Shown here: positions 42,917 through 51,556 of the stretch, piece after piece
Numbering within the stretch: position 1 is the stretch's first letter
Layout: every line of letters begins with the position of its first letter
Origin: Bdellovibrio sp. BCCA
GTDB taxonomy: Bacteria; Bdellovibrionota; Bdellovibrionia; Bdellovibrionales; Bdellovibrionaceae
Reading direction: 5' to 3'
Assembly (NCBI RefSeq): GCF_037996825.1
Contig: NZ_JBBNAC010000001.1
Location: 248,001 to 312,000, forward strand
Length of the DNA: 64,000 nucleotides
Translations under genes and position numbers: made by a program
Notes under the pieces: model-generated
Told to the model about the DNA's origin: nothing
Seen by the model: the letters and a program-made list of their open reading frames with translations, nothing else
Database searches by the model: none

Positions 42917-43897
42917 ATGCGCGTGATTGATATGAAAAATCCTGGTGACCCTGAAGTTCTCTACGTTCGTGAGCGTCCTCGCCCTGAACCAGCAGCCCAT
43001 GACGTATTAATTGAAGTGCACGCGGCAGGCATCAATCGTCCTGACTGTGCTCAACGTCAGGGAACTTATCCGCCGCCTCCAGGAGCTTCCGATATTTTAG
43101 GATTGGAAGTTGCGGGGATAGTTGTCACCTGTGGATCTCAAGTTTCTCGTTGGAAAGTCGGTGACCGCGTGTGTGCACTGATCTCAGGAGGAGGATATGC
43201 CGAATATGTTGCAGCTCCCGAAGGGCAGTGTCTGCCAATTCCGAAAGATTTCGATATGATTCACGCAGCTGCCTTGCCGGAAACTTTTTTTACCGTGTGG
43301 ACGAATGTTTTTGAAAGTGGGCGACTGCAAAAAGGTGAAAGCATCTTAGTTCATGGCGGGTCAGGTGGAATAGGTACAACTGCAATTCAAATGGCGCACA
43401 CCCTGGGAGCAAAAGTTTTTACAACTGTCGGAAAGAAAGAATCTGTGGCTCCCTGTAAAGCTTTGGGTGCTGACCGAGTGATTCTTTATAAAGAAGAAGA
43501 TTTTGTGACGGCTATTAAAGAAACGACTCAGGGCCGCGGTGTGGACGTGATTCTGGATATGGTTGGCGGAGATTATTTTATCCGCAATATTGAAGCTCTC
43601 GCGCCCTTGGGCCGACTGGTGCAGATAGCAACGATAAAAGGAACTCATGTCGAATTGGATTTAAGAAAAATGATGTTTAAGCGTTTAACTTTGACGGGTT
43701 CCACGTTGCGTGCGCGCTCCGTGGAAGAAAAAACGCGTATTGCCCAGGCTCTTGAGAAAAATATCTGGCCGCTTTTAAATCAAGGTCACATGAAGCCTGT
43801 GATTTATAAAACATTTCCCCTAGAACAAGCGCGTGAGGCTCACGAGTTAATGGAATCCAGTGCCCACACAGGTAAAATTGTTTTAGTCGTTAAATAG
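42917..43897 (+). CDS. NAD(P)H:quinone oxidoreductase (PIG3-type MDR)
   Basis: The 326-residue zinc-free medium-chain reductase has the PIG3/QOR pattern: GINRPDCAQRQGTYPPPPGASDILGLEVAG, then the NADPH-binding loop HGGSGGIGTTAIQMA (about 145-160). It reduces quinones or enals using NADPH. It has a GAGGTG site before the ATG at 42917. Its end overlaps the convergent regulator gene by 8 nt. A 10-bp palindrome GTCTATAGAC (42828-42837) lies upstream. Confidence 0.9.
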   Translation: MRVIDMKNPGDPEVLYVRERPRPEPAAHDVLIEVHAAGINRPDCAQRQGTYPPPPGASDILGLEVAGIVVTCGSQVSRWKVGDRVCALISGGGYAEYVAAPEGQCLPIPKDFDMIHAAALPETFFTVWTNVFESGRLQKGESILVHGGSGGIGTTAIQMAHTLGAKVFTTVGKKESVAPCKALGADRVILYKEEDFVTAIKETTQGRGVDVILDMVGGDYFIRNIEALAPLGRLVQIATIKGTHVELDLRKMMFKRLTLTGSTLRARSVEEKTRIAQALEKNIWPLLNQGHMKPVIYKTFPLEQAREAHELMESSAHTGKIVLVVK

Positions 43898-44615
43898 TGT
43901 CAAAAACCCCTTGAGGAGTAACCGCTATAAGTGCTGTGAAGCTTTTAAGCTCTTGCTTGCTCAAAGTGAGCTCTTCACTTTCAGAATCCTGAACGGCTTC
44001 ATCTAAAACTTTGGAAAGTTTTTTAAGAAGATTTTGATAGGATTCTTGAGAGACCTTCATGGAAACCAGACGATGCAAAGAACTGTCGCATTTACCCGAA
44101 AGGGCTCGGTGCAAGGTCAGTTCAGACCACTCCTTGTTAAGAGTGCTAGCTAATTTAGATTTGTCAGACCATTTAAATTTACCGACGTGCTTTGCGCGGT
44201 ACACGCCTTTGCGAGCTATGAGTAAATTCAACGAAACCAAACGATCCAAAATCTTTTTTAACTCGGCTTTTGTTAGATGTTGAAGACTTTCGATTTCGTG
44301 AGGCTCATACTTTTCAATCACAATACGCCAGTAGACGGCAAGCAAGCTGCGGTTTTTTAACAGCGCCTCTTCCTGCTGAGTTGTTAGAACGACTTCTGAA
44401 ATTGATGTTCTTTCTGACAGAGAAAAAAGTTGGCCAGGCAAGATTCCTAGACAGTCGCATATCTGTAGGACCCGACGAAAAGAAATGTCTTTGGCGTTGA
44501 GCATTTTTTTGACTCCGGACTCTGTCATTTTCAATTGCTCAGCTAAATCCAGATAAGTCACGCCTCGCGCTTTAAGGGCTTTTTTGATGGCAGAAAGGTA
44601 TTGCGAGTGTTCCAT
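43890..44615 (-). CDS. HTH regulator, Bdellovibrio-type two-domain
   Basis: The 241-residue protein starts with an XRE-type helix-turn-helix (about 12-65: YLDLAEQLKMTESGVKKMLNAKDISFRRVLQICDCLGI). A helical C-terminal region of about 170 residues follows, resembling the DUF4423/TIGR02147 kind common in predatory delta-type bacteria, including a winged-helix-like segment (LTKAELKKILDRLVSLNLL). It diverges from the M24 peptidase gene with a long palindrome between, so autoregulation and control of that gene are likely. Confidence 0.85.
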   Translation of the reverse strand: MEHSQYLSAIKKALKARGVTYLDLAEQLKMTESGVKKMLNAKDISFRRVLQICDCLGILPGQLFSLSERTSISEVVLTTQQEEALLKNRSLLAVYWRIVIEKYEPHEIESLQHLTKAELKKILDRLVSLNLLIARKGVYRAKHVGKFKWSDKSKLASTLNKEWSELTLHRALSGKCDSSLHRLVSMKVSQESYQNLLKKLSKVLDEAVQDSESEELTLSKQELKSFTALIAVTPQGVFDTI

Positions 44616-44635
44616 GGCCGTCTCCTGGGGTTCTT

Positions 44636-44662
44636 AAAAAGTACCTAAATAAGGTACTTTTT
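44636..44662. promoter_or_regulatory. Palindromic operator between HTH regulator and peptidase
   Basis: AAAAAGTACCT (44636-44646) and AGGTACTTTTT (44652-44662) are perfect inverse arms separated by 5 nt. The palindrome lies 21 nt from one start codon and 45 nt from the other, between divergent genes, so it cannot be a terminator for either. It is the natural binding site of the adjacent HTH regulator. Confidence 0.65.
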
Positions 44663-44706
44663 AATACTTTATTTAGAAAATTGTATCTTATACCTATACT
44701 CAAGAA

Positions 44707-45981
44707 ATGGAAACAATGATTTATCAAAAAAGACGACAAGAATTAGGTTTAAAATACTCTCGAACGCTTTTTGTGATTTCTTCTGGAGATGAAGCGATGA
44801 GATCACATTCTGTAGCGTATCGACATAAGACGGCGGGGGACTTTTATTACCTCACTGGTGTTCATCTTCTTGGGGCGGTTCTCTTAGTTATTGGAAAAAA
44901 AACGTATTTTCTTTCGGATGCCAATGAGGCCACCGCTGTTTGGGATGACGGACATTCGTTAACAGCCGCGGATAAAGAAAAATTGCAAGACGTGAACTTT
45001 GAAAGTGTGGATAAACTTGCGGATATCATTCACAGCCATGCAAATGATTTCGATAGAGTTGCCTTGGCGATAGGACGCAATCAAAAGATAGATCAGACTC
45101 TTTTGAATACAATTTCTTATGAGAGTCGCCATCGCGGTCGTGTTTCTAATTTACCGTTAGCTCTTTGTGACTCGCGAACTCTTATTGGTACGATGAGGCT
45201 TGTTAAAGACAACCACGAGATTTCGCTAATGAAGGAAGCGGGTCACAGATCGTCTTTGGTGCACAGAGAGCTGATAAAGCAAAACTTTGTGAGAAAGTCC
45301 GAACGTGAGGTTGTAAGCTGGATTGAATCCCAATTCATGGCGCAAGGGATGCCGTGGACAGCTTATGAAAGTATCGCTGGCGCCGGTGAAAGATCGACGA
45401 TCTTGCATGCCAGAGGAACGGATCGAATTCTTAACGAAGGTGAAATTGTTCTGATCGACGCCGGTGGGGAGTATCAAGGATATTGCGCCGATATTACGCG
45501 TGTTCTTCCGGTCGGGAAAAAATTTTCCGCTGAGCAAAAGACGATCTATCAAATCGTTTTAGATGCACAAAAAGCGGTTCTGGAAAATGTGAAGTCTGGA
45601 GTGACTTTAAAAAATTTGCACGAGATTGCTTTAATGCATCTTTCAGAGGGACTGCTTAAGATTGGATTTGCGAAAGACACCATTCAGGAGAAGCTTGGCA
45701 AGTTTATGCCGCATTCAACGTCTCATTGGATTGGCTTGGACGTTCATGATCCTTCTTCTTATGTGGATGATTCGGGAAATGCTTTAAAGCTGGCAGAAGG
45801 TATGTGCTTCACCGTGGAGCCAGGCCTTTACTTCCGCGAAGGAATCGGAGCGCCTTCGCAGTATTTAGGTATCGGTGTGCGTATCGAAGATGACGTTGTC
45901 GTGACAGCTACAGGAGCAGAACTTTTAACGTCCGTTCCTAAAGAAATATCAGAGATTGAAGAATTAAGAGCGGGTTTGTAG
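44707..45981 (+). CDS. pepP: Xaa-Pro aminopeptidase (M24B)
   Basis: The 424-residue dinuclear metallopeptidase has an N-terminal creatinase-like domain and a pita-bread catalytic domain. Ligands are seen in LIDAGGEYQGYCADITRV (two Asp), the His in HSTSHWIGLDVHD, Glu in TVEPG and Glu in GVRIEDDVVV. It releases N-terminal residues preceding proline. It is cytoplasmic. The start ATG has no strong ribosome-binding site. It faces the HTH regulator across a palindrome. Confidence 0.92.
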   Translation: METMIYQKRRQELGLKYSRTLFVISSGDEAMRSHSVAYRHKTAGDFYYLTGVHLLGAVLLVIGKKTYFLSDANEATAVWDDGHSLTAADKEKLQDVNFESVDKLADIIHSHANDFDRVALAIGRNQKIDQTLLNTISYESRHRGRVSNLPLALCDSRTLIGTMRLVKDNHEISLMKEAGHRSSLVHRELIKQNFVRKSEREVVSWIESQFMAQGMPWTAYESIAGAGERSTILHARGTDRILNEGEIVLIDAGGEYQGYCADITRVLPVGKKFSAEQKTIYQIVLDAQKAVLENVKSGVTLKNLHEIALMHLSEGLLKIGFAKDTIQEKLGKFMPHSTSHWIGLDVHDPSSYVDDSGNALKLAEGMCFTVEPGLYFREGIGAPSQYLGIGVRIEDDVVVTATGAELLTSVPKEISEIEELRAGL

Positions 45982-46869
45982 CCCGCTCGCAAATCGATAA
46001 AATTCTTGAGCTGACGGGGAAAGACCTCCTGAGGGCAAAGCCCAACGAAACATTCGAATCATTTTTAAGTCGGGCAATGGTACTGTGGTGATTTTCCCCA
46101 AAGCCATTTCATTTTGTACGGAAATGCGAGATAAAAATGAAACGCCTAATTCCGCAGCGACGGCCGATTTAATGGCACCGGCGCTTCCCATCTCAACCAC
46201 TTCTTTAAAGTTCTTAATAGAGATGTTTCTTTTTTTAAATTCTCTTTCAATAATAGAGCGCGTGCCGGAGCCTGGTTCACGCATCAGTAATGGATAATTT
46301 AAAATATCTGGCGTTTTGCGAATGCTGGGTACCCACGCTGAAGGAACGACTAAAACCAATTCATCTTCAAGAAAAGGTTCCAAGTGAACAGAGGCCGCTC
46401 TCGCATGTCCTTCCACCAGACCCAGGGGAGCATGCTCTTCACGGACGAGATCTAAAACTTCTTCCGTGTTTTGAACCCGCAAGGAAACTTGAACTAGAGG
46501 ATAACGCTTTTTAAAATCAGAAAGCAGAGAAGGCAAAACATAATCCGCAATTGTTGTGCTCGCGGCGATCATCAGCTTTCCTTTAGGCTCGTGTCCGCCT
46601 TCAATGTCTTGAACGGCATTGTTAATCAGAGAAAAAATTTGTTTTGCTTTGTCGTGAAACTTTTGTCCCTTTGCTGTCAATTCCACACCCTTTACAGAGC
46701 GCTTAAAAAGCTGAACGCCCAGAGCTTCCTCAAGCTGACGAATGTGCGAGGTCACGGACGGTTGTGAAATATGAAGGCTTTTGGCAGCGGCAGAAACTCG
46801 TCCCGCCTCCGCAACAGCGAGAAAGGTGGAAAGAAGCTCAGGATTAAAACGGAAATCATAGTTATTCAT
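45964..46869 (-). CDS. LysR-family regulator
   Basis: The start is taken at the ATG 46869 (MNNYDFRFNPELLSTFLAVAEAG). The frame continues upstream to 46980 but would cross the promoter of the divergent gene. The 301-residue product has the LysR winged helix (SVTSHIRQLEEALGVQLFKR) and a periplasmic-binding-like effector domain. It diverges from a YeiH-type transporter gene, which is the arrangement of YeiE and YeiH in E. coli. A 19-bp palindrome sits just upstream of its start. It overlaps the end of pepP by 18 nt. Confidence 0.9.
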   Translation of the reverse strand: MNNYDFRFNPELLSTFLAVAEAGRVSAAAKSLHISQPSVTSHIRQLEEALGVQLFKRSVKGVELTAKGQKFHDKAKQIFSLINNAVQDIEGGHEPKGKLMIAASTTIADYVLPSLLSDFKKRYPLVQVSLRVQNTEEVLDLVREEHAPLGLVEGHARAASVHLEPFLEDELVLVVPSAWVPSIRKTPDILNYPLLMREPGSGTRSIIEREFKKRNISIKNFKEVVEMGSAGAIKSAVAAELGVSFLSRISVQNEMALGKITTVPLPDLKMIRMFRWALPSGGLSPSAQEFYRFASGLQTRS

Positions 46870-46880
46870 GATAAAAAATA

Positions 46881-46899
46881 ATATCAGAAATTCTGATAT
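46881..46899. promoter_or_regulatory. LysR operator palindrome
   Basis: ATATCAGAA and TTCTGATAT flank one A, giving a perfect 9-1-9 palindrome 12 nt upstream of the LysR ATG. The geometry suits LysR autoregulation and divergent control of the YeiH operon. Confidence 0.65.
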
Positions 46900-46968
46900 G
46901 ATATAAGGTAATAATATTAGTATTTGTGATAATTGTGAGTGAATATTGAAGCAAGTAAAGAGGTTTGT

Positions 46969-47907
46969 ATGCTCGCTCAAATACTTATCCCCGCCGTCGC
47001 TCTTTTGTGTCTAGCCCCTTTTGTTTCTTCCGGTGTCGCGCTCTTAGCCGGCGTTGTTCTGGCGTTGTGGCTCGGAAACCCTTATCTTGATAAAACACGT
47101 AAAATCACGCACTCCCTTTTAGGTCTGTCTGTTATGGGAATGGGGGCCGGGATGAATCTAGAGGTCATCGGTAAAGTGGGTTTGCAGGGAGTTGGCTACA
47201 CCGTTGCGGGCATTTCATTGGCTCTCGGTATGGGCGTTGTTTTAGGAAAACTCTATAAAACAGAAAAAGACACCTCCGTTTTGATTACCGTAGGCACGGC
47301 TATTTGCGGAGGCAGTGCCATTGCTGCCGTGGCTCCTGTTATCAAGGCAAAACATCATGAAGTGTCTGTGGCGTTAGGAACTGTTTTCATGTTGAATGCG
47401 GTGGCGCTGTTTATCTTCCCTCCGCTTGGGCACTTCTTTCATTTGTCGCAGACGCAGTTTGGTCTGTGGAGTGCACTTGCCATTCATGACACAAGTTCTG
47501 TAGTGGGAGCGTCGATGCAGTATGGGGCTGAGGCTCTGCAAGTTGGCACAACAGTGAAACTGGCGCGCGCTTTGTGGATCGTTCCTGTAGCGTTTTTTGT
47601 TGGCTACCTTTATTCCAAACAAAACGATGCAGGTCCTCGTCAAAAAGGGAAGAAGCCTTGGTTCATTTTGGGCTTTTTAATTGCCGCGGCTCTTGTAACT
47701 TGGATTCCGAGCCTTCAACCTGTAGGACATGTCGTGAATGAAGTCGCAAAAAGAATGCTGGTGTTAACTTTGTTTCTAATTGGGTTAAGCCTGACTCGCG
47801 ATACTGTCCGCAGTGTTGGTGTAAAACCTTTTCTTCAAGGTGTTTCCCTTTGGATTGTGGTTGCAAGTGGAACTTTAGGCGCTATCCTTTTAGGATGGAT
47901 TCATTAA
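46969..47907 (+). CDS. yeiH: YeiH-family (UPF0324) putative sulfite/anion exporter
   Basis: The start is the ATG at 46969. A GTG at 46939 is also in frame but lacks support. The 312-residue membrane protein has about ten helices. The conserved features of the YeiH family are present, including GMGAGMNLEVIGKVG, TAICGGSAIAAVAPVI and HDTSSVVGASMQYG. The family is annotated as putative sulfate/sulfite exporters. In E. coli it is paired with LysR regulator YeiE. It leads a three-gene operon. Confidence 0.88.
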   Translation: MLAQILIPAVALLCLAPFVSSGVALLAGVVLALWLGNPYLDKTRKITHSLLGLSVMGMGAGMNLEVIGKVGLQGVGYTVAGISLALGMGVVLGKLYKTEKDTSVLITVGTAICGGSAIAAVAPVIKAKHHEVSVALGTVFMLNAVALFIFPPLGHFFHLSQTQFGLWSALAIHDTSSVVGASMQYGAEALQVGTTVKLARALWIVPVAFFVGYLYSKQNDAGPRQKGKKPWFILGFLIAAALVTWIPSLQPVGHVVNEVAKRMLVLTLFLIGLSLTRDTVRSVGVKPFLQGVSLWIVVASGTLGAILLGWIH

Positions 47908-47918
47908 AGGATTTAAAA

Positions 47919-48653
47919 ATGTTTAAAGTTCTTTTGTTTTCAGTTTTGACTTCACTCACTGCTCAAGCAGAAACAACTCTTCAAGTGTTTGGTCCTGGCG
48001 GTCCGGCTCCGGCAATGAAAGCTTGTGCCGCCGCTTTTGAAAAAGAAAAAGGAATCAAAGTCAACGTGACATCAGGTCCTTTAGAGAAATGGTTGGGACA
48101 AGCTGAAACTGCGGATGTGTTTTATTCAGGCTCTGAAAATATGATGGACTCTTTTGCAGAGAAGATTCCTAATCTGGATGCACAGACAATAGAGACTCAC
48201 TATTTAAGGCCCTCCGCTATTTTGGTTCGCCCTAAAAATCCAAAGAAGATTCGCGGCATCAAGGATCTGGTTGAAAAACCTTTGAAAGTCATAGTTGTCA
48301 ATGGTGCGGGACAAGTGGGCATGTGGGAAGATATTGTTGGCGGACTTAAAAGTGCCAAAGCTTTAAATAAATTTCGCGCGAATATTGTTTTTGCCGCAAA
48401 AAATACCGGCGATGCTGAAAAGACATGGAAAGAAGATCCGTCCATTGATGCTTGGCTTGTATTTAATATCTGGGGAACACGCAATCTGGAAATCGCAGAG
48501 ATTATTCCTACAGAGAAAAATCTGACAATCTACCGTTCTAGTGGAACGGCCCTTTCTAAGTCGACAAAACAAAAAGAAGCCGCTTTGCAGTTTATTGGTT
48601 TTGTAAAATCCAAAGAGTGCCGCAAATCTTTTGAAAAAGAAGGTTGGTTCTAA
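47919..48653 (+). CDS. Periplasmic solute-binding protein (type 2, ModA-like)
   Basis: The ATG at 47919 gives a signal peptide (MFKVLLFSVLTSLTAQAET). The ~220-residue mature domain resembles the ModA/SBP_bac_11 group: FGPGGPAPAMKACAAAFEKEKGIKV, then YSGSENMMDSF, and the late IYRSSGTALSKSTKQKEAALQFIGFVKS. Such proteins bind small oxyanions or carboxylates. No ABC partner is present. Placement 11 nt after YeiH suggests it supplies or senses the YeiH substrate. Confidence 0.85.
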   Translation: MFKVLLFSVLTSLTAQAETTLQVFGPGGPAPAMKACAAAFEKEKGIKVNVTSGPLEKWLGQAETADVFYSGSENMMDSFAEKIPNLDAQTIETHYLRPSAILVRPKNPKKIRGIKDLVEKPLKVIVVNGAGQVGMWEDIVGGLKSAKALNKFRANIVFAAKNTGDAEKTWKEDPSIDAWLVFNIWGTRNLEIAEIIPTEKNLTIYRSSGTALSKSTKQKEAALQFIGFVKSKECRKSFEKEGWF

Positions 48654-48659
48654 AAAAGC

Positions 48660-49226
48660 ATGGCATGGTGGACTTGGGTAGCGCCTTTCGTTTTGGCGTT
48701 TGTCGCAAAAGTTTTGAGCTACCATTTTTTTTACTACGATGGATTTTTCTACGTCTATGGATCTTACGTCGTCTGTTTGCCATTATACTTTTTGTGGGGA
48801 CCACGAGTTTTTCCAGGTCAACTTCTTGCGGAAGTTCTGACTTCAAATATCGTAGGCATTCGCGAGCCTGATATCATCTTCTTGCACGGTCTTGCTAATG
48901 CCGTGAAACCGCTTTTAGGTTATTACCTTTTTATCTGGCTTGGCGGTTGGAAAAGAAAAGAAACCATTGATCGTAATTTAATTTTTTTATTTGGAACGCT
49001 TTTAATTGCGACCTCCATTGCCAATTACGTTCTTGTCGGATTTCGTGTTGGCGTTGGTGATGTGACAGCAGGACAACTGCTGCCAAGAATTTTGAAGCAA
49101 ACCTTGCGAGATTGTTTGTGGGGTTATTTCGTTAGCTATCAGGTTTTAAACTGGCTGGGACCGAAGCTTCGCCCTTACAATTTGTCTCGCTGGCCCCCGG
49201 ATATCGCGAAAAATCCTTTAGAGTGA
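48660..49226 (+). CDS. Small polytopic membrane protein, MASE1-like segment
   Basis: The 188-residue protein has about five membrane helices. The middle part (WGPRVFPGQLLAEVLTSNIVG...LHGLANAVKPLLGYYLF) recalls the MASE1 sensory membrane domain, but no signalling output domain follows. It starts 6 nt after the solute-binding gene and is presumably the third member of the YeiH operon. Its end overlaps the convergent TonB receptor gene by 9 nt. The function is unknown. Confidence 0.75.
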   Translation: MAWWTWVAPFVLAFVAKVLSYHFFYYDGFFYVYGSYVVCLPLYFLWGPRVFPGQLLAEVLTSNIVGIREPDIIFLHGLANAVKPLLGYYLFIWLGGWKRKETIDRNLIFLFGTLLIATSIANYVLVGFRVGVGDVTAGQLLPRILKQTLRDCLWGYFVSYQVLNWLGPKLRPYNLSRWPPDIAKNPLE

Positions 49227-51290
49227 TGCACTCATACTGAGATAAATGTTACGAGCTTCTCCGGGATACAGATAAATATGTCCGTACTGAGTTGGCGATT
49301 CTTTCCAGTAACGTTGATCAGTGATATTATCCACCGACAGCCGCCACAGCATTTTCATATCATCCCAAGTGTGAGCGTAAGAAGCTCCCAGATCCCAACG
49401 AGTCCACGCTGGAAGCATGATGCTATTGTCAGCAAGTACGGCACGCTCTCCTTCGTGAGATAGGCGTGTGTTTAAAGAAAGACCTTTGATTTCAAGAACT
49501 TTATAACCTAACTGCAGGCGAGCTGTTTGCTCTGGGACGTTGACGGGCTTTTTTCCGTTGAGATTTTTATCAAGAACACTATCTTTGCGAATGGCCTCGA
49601 GTTTCATTAAGGAGGTATTTATATCCCATCGTTCCCACTGTGAAGAAATTTGTGCTTCAAAGCCTTTGTGCTCAGCTTCGCCGTCAACTTGATAGCTGGG
49701 TTTCTGATCAATGACTTGAGGACGTGTGATTTGGAAAGCGGCGACATTCCAGTTGAGCTCTTTGCCTCCACGAAGTCCCACTTCGATTTGCTTGCTAACT
49801 ACATCGGGAACAAATTCTCCACGGTGGTCATAACCGTCTTTGTTGGGAGTGACATAAGACTCCAGTCCCTGACCATAACTTGCATAGGTTAAAACATTTT
49901 CAAAATCATAAGAAAGAGCTACCCATGGCGTGGCAAAATTTTGTGTGTAAGAAAGAGCGCGTGATCCATCCGTACGGAAGCTTCCGCGGTTTAAGTTTGT
50001 ATAACGAAGGCCCAACCAACTTTTCCATTTGCCCCACTGAGAGGTATCGGACAAAAAGAGTTCATAATTGGAAGTATCTCGATTGGTGTTTTCGTCATTC
50101 AAAACCGGATTCGCTGTGCCGATGCCGGTGCCTTGGACATTGCCCGTGCCTGCATAATTGTAAGCTTGTTTTTGAAAGTGCTCTCGCATAGAGCTGCCCA
50201 CTATTCCGACGGAAATTTGATGTTGAAAGGCACCCGTTACGACACTGCCTTGGAGAGCGGTTTTTGCTGCATAAGTTTTGCGGCTTTCATTTTCACTGCG
50301 ATAATCATAAAGGTCATACGTTCCATCAGAGCAATAGCGATCATAGTTATTCTCAGCGCTACATCCGAAAGGGTAAGCCAAGCGGTCACTGGTGGAAAGA
50401 TCTTGAGCACCCGCGATCACAGTCCAACTCCACGGGGCTGACAGATTTTTGGTAAATTTCATCGTGCCGGTGAGGCCCTTAAACTCCACAGGTTCAGTCC
50501 AGGGTTGATTATTTAAATTCAAAGTTGGATCTGCCGGATCGGGAAGTTTATTTCCTAAGAGACTGAATCCGGCTTGGCTTGGTTGCGATCTTTCTGACCA
50601 TTCGATTTCTGCTTCAATAAGATTGTTATTATCCAAACGCCAATCGCCCGCTAAAGCCACAAGAGTTCGTTGACCAGAAGTTTTCTTGAGCTGTGGTTCT
50701 AGATTTTCGTGTGCAAGGTTGACCCGATAGCCAAATTTTTTATTTTCACTTCGTCCGCCGAGATCAGCAGCCGTTAACAAATTTCCTCGTTCACTGACTT
50801 CAGTGTTTAGAATTCGTAGAGGTTTTTCCGTGGGTCGTTTTACGATATAGTTCACCATTCCTCCTGGTGAAGCAGCGCCGGCCTGAATGCCACTAAGCCC
50901 TTTTAAAATTTCAATGCGTTCTTTGTTATCAAGACCGATCGACGTTTCCGCACTGATAGGAAGGCCTTCTCTTAAAAAATTATAACGATTTTCAAGAGTG
51001 AAGCCGCGCACGGAAAGGTAATCCCAGTATCCCGTGGCATTGTAGCTATCTGTGGTTGAAGCGTCTATCAATGTGACATCAGAAAGACGGTGAAAGCCGT
51101 TGTCTGCCATTTCCTTTGAAGAAATAGAAATGGATGAAAGAGGAAGTTCTTTTTCGGGAGTGTCATTAAATCCAGAAACGTCCAGCGAGACAAGATCAGT
51201 GGATTCTGTAATTCGGATCGTTGAAATTTCCGATTGTGCACTTGCAAACGAAGTGTGGAGCAAAAGAACAAGCAATAATTTTTTTCCCAT
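49218..51290 (-). CDS. TonB-dependent receptor, probable thiamine-compound importer
   Basis: The 690-residue outer-membrane receptor has a signal peptide (KLLLVLLLHTSFASA), a plug domain (about 50-155, with YWDYLSVRGFTLENR and the GLSGIQAGAASPGGMVNY segment), and a 22-strand barrel ending in an aromatic C-terminus. By sequence it resembles siderophore receptors. However, a TPP riboswitch lies directly upstream, which points to uptake of thiamine or a thiamine precursor, as known for riboswitch-linked TonB receptors in other Gram-negatives. The start codon is under the control of the switch's Shine-Dalgarno hairpin. No TonB or ExbBD gene is nearby. Confidence 0.92.
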   Translation of the reverse strand: MGKKLLLVLLLHTSFASAQSEISTIRITESTDLVSLDVSGFNDTPEKELPLSSISISSKEMADNGFHRLSDVTLIDASTTDSYNATGYWDYLSVRGFTLENRYNFLREGLPISAETSIGLDNKERIEILKGLSGIQAGAASPGGMVNYIVKRPTEKPLRILNTEVSERGNLLTAADLGGRSENKKFGYRVNLAHENLEPQLKKTSGQRTLVALAGDWRLDNNNLIEAEIEWSERSQPSQAGFSLLGNKLPDPADPTLNLNNQPWTEPVEFKGLTGTMKFTKNLSAPWSWTVIAGAQDLSTSDRLAYPFGCSAENNYDRYCSDGTYDLYDYRSENESRKTYAAKTALQGSVVTGAFQHQISVGIVGSSMREHFQKQAYNYAGTGNVQGTGIGTANPVLNDENTNRDTSNYELFLSDTSQWGKWKSWLGLRYTNLNRGSFRTDGSRALSYTQNFATPWVALSYDFENVLTYASYGQGLESYVTPNKDGYDHRGEFVPDVVSKQIEVGLRGGKELNWNVAAFQITRPQVIDQKPSYQVDGEAEHKGFEAQISSQWERWDINTSLMKLEAIRKDSVLDKNLNGKKPVNVPEQTARLQLGYKVLEIKGLSLNTRLSHEGERAVLADNSIMLPAWTRWDLGASYAHTWDDMKMLWRLSVDNITDQRYWKESPTQYGHIYLYPGEARNIYLSMSASL

Positions 51291-51293
51291 GGG

Positions 51294-51312
51294 TTCTCCT
51301 ATGGCAGGAGAA
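51294..51312 (-). promoter_or_regulatory. Shine-Dalgarno sequestering hairpin of the TPP switch
   Basis: On the minus strand TTCTCCT (51312-51306) pairs perfectly with AGGAGAA (51300-51294) across a 5-nt loop. The second arm is the receptor's ribosome-binding site, 3 nt before the ATG. This implies translational control: the ligand-bound aptamer would favour the closed hairpin. Confidence 0.75.
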
Positions 51313-51329
51313 AGTCATGGCAACACCAT

Positions 51330-51415
51330 TACTTGCTTCCCTGCGCGAGCATTATCTCTTTCAGGTTCAAAGGGTGTTTCTCAGCCATCAATTTCTTGAT
51401 AGCACCCCTAGCTTT
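51330..51415 (-). ncRNA. TPP (THI-box) riboswitch
   Basis: Read on the minus strand, the region shows the TPP aptamer in order. GCTAGGGGTGCT begins the aptamer. The hairpin ATCAA-gaaa-TTGAT follows, then GGCTGAGAAACACCC with the conserved CUGAGA, then GAACCTGA. AGATAATGCTCGCGCAGGGAAGC closes the P4/P5 arm. These are the invariant TPP-binding elements. It is upstream of a TonB-dependent receptor gene, whose Shine-Dalgarno site lies in an adjacent hairpin. Confidence 0.93.
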
Positions 51416-51556
51416 CAGGCATGGGTTATGTGGCAAGTTTAAAGCCCAGTCAAATAATATTTCGGCCGAAGGTCTTTTGCCAGGAGGCAAGGGTTGGAGT
51501 TTTGCTTTTTTATCCAAGGGAGCAGAGAATGGAAGTACAAAAGAGGAGTTGTTCTT

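Noticed and set aside
43890-43897. Convergent overlap as a sign of a frameshift in the quinone reductase gene
   Set aside because: Both proteins have complete family endings. Short convergent overlaps recur throughout this compact window.
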